A DNA stretch of 20,032 nt, from contig JAJDDU010000592.1 of NCBI GenBank assembly GCA_029260155.1, positions 1 to 20,032 of the forward strand, read 5' to 3'. How positions within the stretch are numbered: position 1 is the first letter of the stretch; each line of letters starts with the position of its first letter. Origin of the DNA: Phycisphaerae bacterium. Its GTDB lineage: Bacteria; Planctomycetota; Phycisphaerae; UBA1845. The notes beneath the pieces are model-generated. The model did not search any database, was not told where the DNA came from, and saw nothing but the letters and a program-made list of their open reading frames with translations. Positions 1-6,482 of this stretch are shown here, piece after piece. The translations under genes and the position numbers were made by a program.

Positions 1-1
1 G

Positions 2-2130
2 CCAAGCATCGACGACCTCGTCGGCTGTACCGATGACTCCTGCGACGAAGTCAACGACGTCATCGTCAATACACCCAACAATGCAAACTGCGACAACACG
101 CTCTTTTGCGATGGGACGGAGACCTGCGACGCACTGCTCGACTGCCAAGCTGGAACACCGCCGAGCGTCGACGACCTCGTAGGTTGCACGGATGACTCCT
201 GCGACGAAGTCAACGACGTCATCGTCAACACGCCCAACAACGCCAACTGCGACAACACGCTCTTTTGCGATGGGGCGGAAACGTGCGACGCGCTGCTGGA
301 CTGCCAAGCTGGAATCGCGCCAAGCACAGACGACGCAGTAGCCTGCACGGACGATTCCTGCGACGAAATCAACGATGTCGTCGTCAATACGCCCAACAAC
401 GCCAACTGCGACAATGCGATCTTCTGTGATGGCGCCGAAACGTGCGATGCACTGCTTGACTGCCAAACCGGCGTCGACCCGTGCCCCGGGCAGCTCTGCG
501 ACGAACCCGGCGCTGTCTGTGCCGACTGCATCCTGGATGGAGACTGCGACGATACCTTGTTTTGCAATGGCGTCGAAACCTGCGTCGCAGGGCTCTGCGT
601 TGCCGGTGTCGCAGTTGATTGCGCCGACACCGTCGCCTGTACAGTGGACACCTGCGACGAACTCGCTGATGTCTGCGTAAACACGCCGACGGACGCATTG
701 TGCGACAATGGCCTATTCTGCGACGGCGCCGAAACATGCGACGCACTGCTCGACTGCCAACTCGGAACCGTCGTCAACTGCGACGATGGCATCGTATGTA
801 CGACCGGAGACATCTGTGACGAGGTCAACGACGTGTGCGTCAACACTCCGGACGCCGCACTCTGCGACAACGCCCTCTTCTGTGACGGTGTCGAAACTTG
901 CGATCCCTTGCTCGATTGCCAAGCCGGCGCGCCGCTCACCTGCGACGATGCTGTCACCTGCACGCTCGATGCTTGTGATGAGGTCAACGATGTTTGCCTG
1001 AACGTTGCGGCTGACGGCTTGTGCGATAACGGCTTGTTCTGCGACGGTATCGAGACGTGCGACGCGCTATTGGATTGTCAGCCTGGTACACCGCTGGCAT
1101 GCGACGATACCGTGGCCTGCACCGTTGATTCCTGTGACGAGTTTAACGATGTGTGCGTGAATACACCGTTCGATTCGCTCTGTGACAATACACAGTTTTG
1201 CGACGGTGCGGAAGCGTGTGACGCGATTCTCGGCTGTCAGGTCGGGGTGGCGGTGGACTGCGGTGACGCCGTGGCCTGTACCGTCGACACGTGCGACGAA
1301 ATCAACGACGTGTGCGTCAACACGCCCGACAACTTGGCATGTGACAACGGTTTGTTCTGCGACGGCACTGAATCGTGCGATGCCCTGCTGGGCTGTCTAA
1401 ACACTCCGCTAGTGTGTGACGACGGCGTGCAGTGCACAGTCGATTCGTGTAACGATATTACTGACAGTTGCGTGTTCACCCCGATCATTGGCTGCCAAAA
1501 CTGCGTCGACCCCATTGACTGCGACGATGGACTTGCCTGCACTGTAGATTCCTGTACGGCCGGCATCTGCGTCATTACACCCAATGACCCGCTTTGTGCC
1601 GACGGACTGTTCTGCGACGGCGTCGAGGTTTGCGACATCTTGCTGGGATGCGTGGCAGGACCAGCCGTGAACTGCGATGACGGTGTTGGCTGCACGGTCG
1701 ATGCATGCGATGAAATCACCGACGCTTGCGTGAGCACGGCGAACAACGCCCTGTGCGACAACGGGCAGTTCTGCGATGGCTTGGAGACCTGCAGCGCAAT
1801 CCTCGATTGCCAGCCAGGGACCGCGCCTTGCGATGACAACATCGCCTGCACATTGGACGGGTGCAACGAGGCTACGAACACGTGTGTACCGGCGCCCGCC
1901 GATTCCATTTGCGACAACGGTTTGTTCTGCGACGGAGCCGAAACGTGTCACCCGTTGTTTGGGTGCGAGGCGGGCACGTCACCGTGTGATGACGGACTGA
2001 GCTGTTCGCTGGATTCGTGCAACGAGTTGACCGGCGAGTCCGGCGAATGCACCAACACGCTCCTAGACGCGCTGTGTGACGACGGCGACATCCTCAACGG
2101 GGTCGAGTTCTGCCATCCAAACCTGGATTG
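2..2130 (+). repeat. Tandem ~159-bp coding repeat (53-aa, 8-Cys unit)
   Basis: TGCGACGAAG recurs at 41 and 200, giving a 159-bp period, and the protein unit repeats about 13 times. The first two full units are nearly identical at DNA level, while later ones (from about nt 560) diverge at silent and replacement sites. Unit 3 (ending near nt 540) and a half-unit near nt 1495-1590 are shortened. The last unit, near nt 2080-2150, is degenerate and has lost its FCDG motif. Confidence 0.9.
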
Positions 2131-3124
2131 CCAACCCGGCGAGCCGCTCGACCTGATTGGAATCCGGTCAGTGGTACGCCAGTTGCCCAGCGGTCTGGAC
2201 TTTACCACGGGGGCGCCCCCCGCCGATACCGACGCACTACAAGAAGGGTTGCCGTTCGTGGTCGAACTCTGGGCACAGCAACTGCAAGACCCGACTGATC
2301 CGGCACTGTTCGGGCTTTGCTGCGTGTTCGCTGATCTCGGCTTCAACGACGGCCTAATGAGTTGCACGAACGTGACCCCATCGCCACAGTTCAGCGGCTT
2401 CGCGAGCGGCACGTGTGGTGCAGGACTCGTCAACGAGATCGGAGGATGCACATTTTCGCCTCCGCAGGGCGTTACGCCTGGGTGGGTGCGCATCGCCACG
2501 GTAAACATGAACGCAAACGTGGAGGGCTTTGGAAACACGGTTTCCACGCTCCCCGCGGGAACTGCGAATTCTATCTGCCAGTACGGTTCCGTTCCGGTCG
2601 GGCAAATGCAGTTTGATTCGTCCGGCGTGTTCCGAATCGGAAACCCGTGTCTCTACGATCTCGACGACGACGATTGTATCGGGCCGGGTGACATGGCCTT
2701 CTTCGCTCCGTGCTGGTTGAAGAGCCAAGCCGATCCGGAGTGGGATGCCTTCACCTGCACCGCGTCCGACTTCGATTGTAGCGGGTCGGTCGACCCCGGT
2801 GACCTTGCGTTCTTCGCGTCGGGCTGGCTGAAGTGCTGCGACGATCCGACGATCATCTTCCCGCCGCTTCCGTGTGGAGTGCCGATGGGGCAAGCTCTTC
2901 CGCCCGCGAGCCGCAAGACCGTCGAGTCATTCGGACTTCCCTATCCCGACGACACCGCCATACGAGAGAAGCCGGTGTCAGACGGCACGGCCACGGACCA
3001 ACAAGCGCCAAGCAGAGGTAACACCAAGGACTCCGATAGCGTCTCGCTCCGTACACAATCGGACGCCCCCGCGACGAAGCCATCACGGTCGCGGGGCGCC
3101 CGCGATGGCTTCGGAAGTCGCTGA
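2..3124 (+). CDS. Cysteine-rich tandem-repeat secreted protein with cohesin-like region and dockerin-like motifs (5' end outside window)
   Basis: The reading frame is open from base 2, so the start codon and any signal peptide lie upstream; 1040 residues are visible. About 13 units of roughly 53 residues run to about nt 2130. Each has the pattern C-D-N-x-x-F-C-D-G-x-E-T-C ... L-D-C ... C-D-D ... C-T-x-D-x-C-D-E ... V-C-V-N-T-P, with eight cysteines. Next comes a cysteine-poor part (nt about 2150-2640) with 'FVVELWAQQL' and 'GLCCVFADLGF', which resembles cohesin-like modules of planctomycete surface proteins. Then come two EF-hand/dockerin-like motifs, 'DLDDDDCIGPGDMAFFAPCWL'-type at nt 2656-2718 and DFDCSGSVDPGDLAFFA at nt 2770-2820. 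A Ser/Arg-rich tail of about 90 residues follows. The frame and repeat calls are certain; an extracellular, disulfide-rich structural or adhesive role is inference. The cohesin assignment is from memory of the family and is only moderate. Confidence 0.9.
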   Translation, partial: PSIDDLVGCTDDSCDEVNDVIVNTPNNANCDNTLFCDGTETCDALLDCQAGTPPSVDDLVGCTDDSCDEVNDVIVNTPNNANCDNTLFCDGAETCDALLDCQAGIAPSTDDAVACTDDSCDEINDVVVNTPNNANCDNAIFCDGAETCDALLDCQTGVDPCPGQLCDEPGAVCADCILDGDCDDTLFCNGVETCVAGLCVAGVAVDCADTVACTVDTCDELADVCVNTPTDALCDNGLFCDGAETCDALLDCQLGTVVNCDDGIVCTTGDICDEVNDVCVNTPDAALCDNALFCDGVETCDPLLDCQAGAPLTCDDAVTCTLDACDEVNDVCLNVAADGLCDNGLFCDGIETCDALLDCQPGTPLACDDTVACTVDSCDEFNDVCVNTPFDSLCDNTQFCDGAEACDAILGCQVGVAVDCGDAVACTVDTCDEINDVCVNTPDNLACDNGLFCDGTESCDALLGCLNTPLVCDDGVQCTVDSCNDITDSCVFTPIIGCQNCVDPIDCDDGLACTVDSCTAGICVITPNDPLCADGLFCDGVEVCDILLGCVAGPAVNCDDGVGCTVDACDEITDACVSTANNALCDNGQFCDGLETCSAILDCQPGTAPCDDNIACTLDGCNEATNTCVPAPADSICDNGLFCDGAETCHPLFGCEAGTSPCDDGLSCSLDSCNELTGESGECTNTLLDALCDDGDILNGVEFCHPNLDCQPGEPLDLIGIRSVVRQLPSGLDFTTGAPPADTDALQEGLPFVVELWAQQLQDPTDPALFGLCCVFADLGFNDGLMSCTNVTPSPQFSGFASGTCGAGLVNEIGGCTFSPPQGVTPGWVRIATVNMNANVEGFGNTVSTLPAGTANSICQYGSVPVGQMQFDSSGVFRIGNPCLYDLDDDDCIGPGDMAFFAPCWLKSQADPEWDAFTCTASDFDCSGSVDPGDLAFFASGWLKCCDDPTIIFPPLPCGVPMGQALPPASRKTVESFGLPYPDDTAIREKPVSDGTATDQQAPSRGNTKDSDSVSLRTQSDAPATKPSRSRGARDGFGSR

Positions 3125-3133
3125 CTGAACCGA

Positions 3134-3150
3134 GGCAGCCTTTGGCTGCC
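3134..3150 (+). terminator. Stem-loop just after the repeat-protein stop codon
   Basis: GGCAGCC (3134-3140), a TTT loop and GGCTGCC (3144-3150) form a perfect 7-bp stem 9 nt after the stop codon. No T-run follows, so this is either a non-canonical terminator or a 3'-end stabilising hairpin. It lies only 10 nt before the rhomboid start codon, so it could also hinder read-through translation. Confidence 0.4.
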
Positions 3151-3160
3151 GCTGTCGAGC

Positions 3161-4063
3161 ATGGAAGGCCAACAGCAGCCTATGGAAGCTGTCTACCGCT
3201 CGCGCATCAAGAAGCGATGTTCCGAGCACGCCCTGGTGCTCGAAACCGTCGGTGTCGAATTCGACATCCGCCACGAAGACGGCGAGTACACTATTCTGGT
3301 GGCTGAATCCGACGCAGCCCGAGCACGCGAGGAACTCCATGCGTGCATCCAGGAGAATCGCGGCGGGTCGCGGCGCGTGCTGGTGTTCCCTCATCAAGCC
3401 GGCGTCTGGACCGGCGTCTACGGCTTTGTGGCCGTGCTGCTTCTCGTGGATGTCTTCGAAGATCATACCCTATTCGGAATCAACTGGGCGCATGCCGGGC
3501 GAACCCATGCGGACCTGATCCAACAGGGGCAGTGGTGGCGCACCGTGACCGCACTTACCTTGCATGCCGACTGGGCTCACTTGATCGGAAACATCGTGGT
3601 CGGCGGACTCTTCGGACTCTTCGCGGCCCAGCTGCTCGGATCCGGCTTGGCGTGGCTCAGTATCCTGATCGGGGGAGCCGCCGGCAATGGGATCAACGCC
3701 TGGATCCAGCCGGCGCAACATACTTCCGTCGGAGCGTCCACGGCGGTCTTCTCGGCACTCGGAATGGTTGCAGCGTATGTGTGGACGCGGCGGCGCCACA
3801 TGCCGGCATCCGCGTTCGTCCGATGGGCACCGCTCGTTAGCGGCATCGTCCTGCTGGGCTACTTCGGCGCAGGCGGGGGGCGCACTGACGTCGTCGCCCA
3901 CTTGGCCGGGTTTTGCTGTGGCCTGCTGCTCGGTGCACTTTACAGCACGCTGGGCGACCGCGTGCTCTTCTCGGCGCGCGTGCATTCCGTACTGGGAACG
4001 GCCGCCTTGGCTCTGCTCGTACTCGCCTGGACCCGAGCGATTGGGGCGATGTCGATCCGCTAG
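3161..4063 (+). CDS. Rhomboid-family intramembrane serine protease
   Basis: A 300-residue polytopic membrane protein. Rhomboid hallmarks are present in order: WWRTVTALTLHADWAHLIGN (residues 125-144, the first conserved membrane segment with the H-x-x-x-x-H-L-x-x-N signature), the catalytic serine in GASTAVFSALG (S193), and the catalytic histidine in VVAHLAGF (H247). The Ser-His dyad is intact, so it should cleave single-pass membrane substrates within the bilayer. Residues about 8-75 form a soluble cytoplasmic N-terminal domain, comparable in position to the GlpG N-domain. The substrate is unknown. The start codon is uncertain: the ATG at 3161 has no clear ribosome-binding site, and an in-frame ATG at 3182 (MEAVYRSR) is an alternative. 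It follows the repeat protein by 36 nt on the same strand but a hairpin lies between them. The neighbouring repeat protein shows no C-terminal membrane segment that would mark it as a substrate. Confidence 0.93.
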   Translation: MEGQQQPMEAVYRSRIKKRCSEHALVLETVGVEFDIRHEDGEYTILVAESDAARAREELHACIQENRGGSRRVLVFPHQAGVWTGVYGFVAVLLLVDVFEDHTLFGINWAHAGRTHADLIQQGQWWRTVTALTLHADWAHLIGNIVVGGLFGLFAAQLLGSGLAWLSILIGGAAGNGINAWIQPAQHTSVGASTAVFSALGMVAAYVWTRRRHMPASAFVRWAPLVSGIVLLGYFGAGGGRTDVVAHLAGFCCGLLLGALYSTLGDRVLFSARVHSVLGTAALALLVLAWTRAIGAMSIR

Positions 4064-4309
4064 TGCGGTGTTCCGTGCCTGAGAGTACCGACACGCAGCG
4101 TACTTCGCGGCGATCCCTCTTGCGAACAGCGGCGGCTTGGGTAGTCGTCGATTAGAGCGAGTGTCCTGCTGTCACTGTTCTCGCGGTTTCCTATCACACG
4201 TTGCTCAAGAGTCGCAGCCAAACAAAGTCTGCGAATTCTCGGAGCGGATCGGCCGGTGTGCGCCTTATTATAGGTGTGGATTGGAGAAACTCGTAGCGGT
4301 GAGGATTGG

Positions 4310-4888
4310 ATGAGTCTGACGCATGTGCAACCGTTTGATGGCGAAGCCCTTACAGCTTCGGCCATGCGAGAACGCGATCTGATCGAACGTGCCAAACGCA
4401 ACCCTTACGATTTTGGCGTGCTCTATCAGAGGCACTGCGCGGAGCTTCTGGACTACGTCTACCGTCGCACTGGTGATGTGCACGTCACCGAGGATCTGGT
4501 TTCCGATGTATTCGTAATCGTGATGCGATCGCTGCCACGATACCGTTTTCGCGGCATTCCGCTCCGATCGTGGCTTTTCAAGATCGCCACCAACACCGTG
4601 AACCGCTGGGCCCGGCGGCAGAGGCGGCAGGCATGCGTCGCACTCAAGGCGGATCGCGTGGCGAACACCGAAGCCCCGTCCACACCCCGCGGCGGCTGTG
4701 AGTGGCACGTTCAACGTGCCCTGCTAACGCTGCCGCCAAGATACCAGGCTGTTCTCTCGCTGTACTACATGGAGGAGCTGTCCGTTAGGGAGACGGCCGC
4801 CATCATCGGATGCCGCGAGGGCACGGTAAGGTCGAGACTGGCGCGAGCGCGAGACGCACTCCGCGAAAAACTCAAAGGACGGAGGTAG
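4310..4888 (+). CDS. RNA polymerase sigma factor, ECF / sigma-70 family
   Basis: A 192-residue protein. Region 2 spans about residues 35-103 (VLYQRHCAELLDYVYRRTGD, then EDLVSDVFV and SWLFKIATNTVNRWARR), and region 4 spans about 135-187 with the helix-turn-helix in LSVRETAAIIGCREGTVRSR (residues 157-176). There is no region 1.1 or 3, as in ECF sigma factors. The ATG at 4310 was chosen because GGTGAGG lies just upstream; an in-frame GTG at 4274 would add 12 residues without homologous character. The ribosome-binding site of the next gene lies inside its last codons, so the two are translated as a pair. It probably directs transcription of a stress or envelope regulon and perhaps its own operon, but I could not identify a matching -35/-10 in the 246 bp upstream. 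Confidence 0.93.
   Translation: MSLTHVQPFDGEALTASAMRERDLIERAKRNPYDFGVLYQRHCAELLDYVYRRTGDVHVTEDLVSDVFVIVMRSLPRYRFRGIPLRSWLFKIATNTVNRWARRQRRQACVALKADRVANTEAPSTPRGGCEWHVQRALLTLPPRYQAVLSLYYMEELSVRETAAIIGCREGTVRSRLARARDALREKLKGRR
4877..4885 (+). promoter_or_regulatory. Strong Shine-Dalgarno for the GTG-started downstream gene
   Basis: GGACGGAGG ends 7 nt before the GTG at 4893 and lies inside the final codons of the sigma factor gene. It fixes the start of the small membrane protein and indicates translational coupling. Confidence 0.8.
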
Positions 4889-4892
4889 CACC

Positions 4893-5348
4893 GTGCAAGA
4901 TCAATTGGATCCTGTGGACCAGGCGCTGAAGTCTCTCGCAGGCCGTCAATGGCCCGGAGATTACAACACTCACGAAATGAAGGAGAAACTCATGCACAAT
5001 ATGCAAGCCAATCGAAACACATCGCTCGTCAGCCGCCGCGCCCTTGTGGCTGCGCTGGTTGCCGTCGTTCTGGGGGGCGCCGGCTTCGCAGCGGCGGGCG
5101 GGTTGGAGATGGTTCAGGGTTGGTTCATCACCGTGGAAGTAAACGGCGTTCCTGTTGAGGTCGACGATGCCGACATCGACATCCAGACCAACGGCGACGG
5201 GGTCACAACCATCACGCTGGACAGCGCGGATCTTGACACGGGCGCCGAGGGCGATGTTGCCACCGTCACCGTCACCGCTACCCAAGACGCGAACGGAACC
5301 GTCACCTACGAATCCGACAGCAAGAAGGGCACTGATTCCGGCGACTAG
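4893..5348 (+). CDS. Small single-pass membrane protein, candidate anti-sigma factor
   Basis: A 151-residue protein with a GTG start behind a near-perfect Shine-Dalgarno. Residues 1-48 are a charged, probably cytoplasmic segment. Residues 50-70 (ALVAALVAVVLGGAGFAAAGG) are one membrane span preceded by RR. Residues 77-150 form an Asp/Thr/Val-rich, beta-like extracytoplasmic domain (VEVNGVPVEVDDADIDI, then DVATVTVTATQDANGTVTYE). I recognise no named domain such as zinc-binding ZAS. The guess that it is an anti-sigma factor or sensor rests on position (4 nt after an ECF sigma gene, coupled translation) and topology (short cytosolic tail, one span, outer domain). The short tail is small for a typical anti-sigma domain, so a sigma-controlled envelope protein is an equally fair alternative. 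Confidence 0.75.
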   Translation: MQDQLDPVDQALKSLAGRQWPGDYNTHEMKEKLMHNMQANRNTSLVSRRALVAALVAVVLGGAGFAAAGGLEMVQGWFITVEVNGVPVEVDDADIDIQTNGDGVTTITLDSADLDTGAEGDVATVTVTATQDANGTVTYESDSKKGTDSGD

Positions 5349-5378
5349 TCGAGCCCAGCACTGAACGCCATGACCCCC

Positions 5379-5422
5379 ACAGCCGCCCGCGAGGCCTAGC
5401 GCATCGCGGGCGGCTGTTTCTT
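5379..5422 (+). terminator. Rho-independent terminator of the sigma / membrane-protein operon
   Basis: ACAGCCGCCCGCGA (5379-5392) pairs perfectly over 14 bp with TCGCGGGCGGCTGT (5404-5417) across an 11-nt loop, followed by TTCTT. It starts 30 nt after the stop codon at 5348. Confidence 0.88.
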
Positions 5423-5512
5423 ATGTCGGGCCAACCGGAGACTGTCCGCCAAATGCCGCCCGAGAAGCGCCATCCTCTCCTCACCCAGGAAGCTCCCGCG
5501 CCCCGGCTTCAT
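5396..5512 (-). CDS. Possible 38-aa small protein
   Basis: On the minus strand an ATG at 5512 is preceded by a purine-rich ribosome-binding site (GGGAGAGGAAGAG, about 4 nt upstream) and opens a 38-codon frame ending in TAG at 5398-5396, inside the loop of the plus-strand terminator. The peptide begins MKPGRGSFLGEERMALLG and continues into a basic, helix-prone stretch (RHLADSLRLARHKK). It is strongly basic and third codon positions are GC-rich like the real genes. I know no homologue. The good ribosome-binding site is the main support; chance is the main alternative. Confidence 0.3.
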   Translation of the reverse strand: MKPGRGSFLGEERMALLGRHLADSLRLARHKKQPPAMR

Positions 5513-6163
5513 GGTCTCTTCCTCTCCCTGGATACGCTCACCTGGAACCACTGATTGTCCGATTTACGCAGAGCCACCACGCATGCGATGTTGCTCCGAA
5601 ATCGCCCAATCGACATGATCCAGCGGGGATTCGCCCGAGGTAATCGGCCCTGAAGGGCACTCGACCGGCCCTCACGACGCCGGAATCGCCGACCACTGAC
5701 CCCGGACGCAGAAAATGCACGAAGGCTTGATATGCCGGGCGGTTTTCGCGACAATGGCAAGTATCAGCGGATTCGCTGAACGTGTTGGCGTCGCGTGGCC
5801 CTGGGGTTTTGTTCCCCCCTTTGGGGCCGCGCGACGCTTTTTTCTTGCGCCATCGAGGCAATCATGACCCCACACACGTGGGCGGTGGTACTCGCTTACC
5901 TGACCGTCGCTCCCCCACGAGAGCCTGCGGTTCCACTCCTTGCTGACGCGCTACGGTGTTTGCGATCACCTCCATGAGAAACGTGGGTTGGCGCCGGTCT
6001 CACGGTGTTGGCCGCGTCGTGCGAAGCGCTTCAGGCAGGCGGTCGATGAACTCGTTGCGATGGGCTTTGTGCCGAGGCGGCATCTGAGCTTTGTCGCAGG
6101 GCATTCCCCGCGCAGATCCTCGAATCCACGCGCCTGAGTGTGGATTCGCCTTGAGCACAGCGG
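5423..6163. other. Gene-poor intergenic stretch (~740 bp)
   Basis: Short frames on both strands here give Arg/Pro-rich translations with no recognisable domain and no consistent ribosome-binding site, so I treat them as non-coding apart from the 38-aa candidate at its left edge. What it does hold is a small hairpin (GCCC-TGAA-GGGC at 5647-5658), a strong plus-strand terminator (5788-5846), and a 9-bp stem CGAATCCAC/GTGGATTCG (6121-6129 with 6140-6148). It could hide a small RNA or the remains of a decayed gene; no transposase remnant was recognised. Confidence 0.5.
5788..5846 (+). terminator. Strong rho-independent terminator with no gene in front
   Basis: GCGTCGCGTGGCCC (5788-5801) pairs with GGGCCGCGCGACGC (5824-5837) over 14 bp, with one G-U wobble. 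The 22-nt loop can itself pair GGGG with CCCC. TTTTTTCTT follows at 5838-5846. The T-run is present only in the plus direction. No coding region lies between the previous terminator (5422) and this one. Confidence 0.8.
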
Positions 6164-6169
6164 TATACT
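6164..6169 (+). promoter_or_regulatory. Candidate -10 box for the 89-aa gene
   Basis: TATACT matches the TATAAT consensus at 5 of 6 positions and would start transcription near 6176, about 35 nt before the ATG at 6211. The -35 at 17-bp spacing (TGGATT, 6141-6146) is poor and overlaps the right arm of the 6121-6148 hairpin. Confidence 0.35.
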
Positions 6170-6210
6170 GTCCCCACGCGCAGCGAGTCCAATCAGGGGA
6201 GCGATGAAAC

Positions 6211-6480
6211 ATGTCTGAATCCGAGCCGTCAACACCGTCTGATTCCCCGAGCCGGGAAGAGCTCAAGCGGGCAATGAAGGCGTTCAAGAAGCGCTTAAAG
6301 CTATCGCGACTCGATGACGAATCGAGCTTGGGCGTCGGTCCGATGTCGGGGGGCAAGTCCTCGGGCATCGTGGCCATCATGCCGCCCGCGACGTACCCCA
6401 AGGCCATCTGGGATGAGTTGGTCGCCAAGGGCAAACTTGAATACGTAGGCCACGGGCTGTATCAGATCGTACAACAGTAG
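6211..6480 (+). CDS. Conserved small hypothetical protein (planctomycete type)
   Basis: An 89-residue soluble protein with no signal peptide or membrane span. The ATG at 6211 follows AGGGGAG (6195-6201) by 9 nt. The N-terminal 20 residues are Ser/Pro/Glu-rich and probably disordered. They are followed by a basic helix (REELKRAMKAFKKRLKLSRL) and a conserved-looking core with LDDESSLGVGPMSGGKSSG and a C-terminal part ending GKLEYVGHGLYQIVQQ. From memory this pattern recurs in short hypothetical proteins of planctomycetes; its function is unknown. GGKSSG is Gly-rich but is not a convincing P-loop in an 89-residue protein. It stands alone after a long non-coding stretch, and its stop codon is 2 nt from the convergent batE stop codon. 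Confidence 0.85.
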   Translation: MSESEPSTPSDSPSREELKRAMKAFKKRLKLSRLDDESSLGVGPMSGGKSSGIVAIMPPATYPKAIWDELVAKGKLEYVGHGLYQIVQQ

Positions 6481-6482
6481 CG

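Noticed and set aside
2..2130. Regular 159-bp repeats considered as a CRISPR-like or satellite array
   Set aside because: The repeat is a continuous open reading frame with period divisible by three, conserved Cys codons and silent variation, so it is a protein repeat.
3161..4063. Idea that the rhomboid is a rhombosortase processing the adjacent repeat protein
   Set aside because: The repeat protein ends in a Ser/Arg-rich tail without the Gly-rich motif plus membrane segment that such sorting substrates carry.
4262..4275. TTATTATAG upstream of the sigma gene considered as a -10 box
   Set aside because: No acceptable -35 at 15-19 bp spacing and no ECF-type GGAAC/CGTC pair; not supportable.
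5940..6137. 65-codon plus-strand frame in the intergenic region, considered as a transposase or decayed gene fragment
   Set aside because: No recognisable transposase motif, weak start (TTG) and no ribosome-binding site; kept as non-coding.
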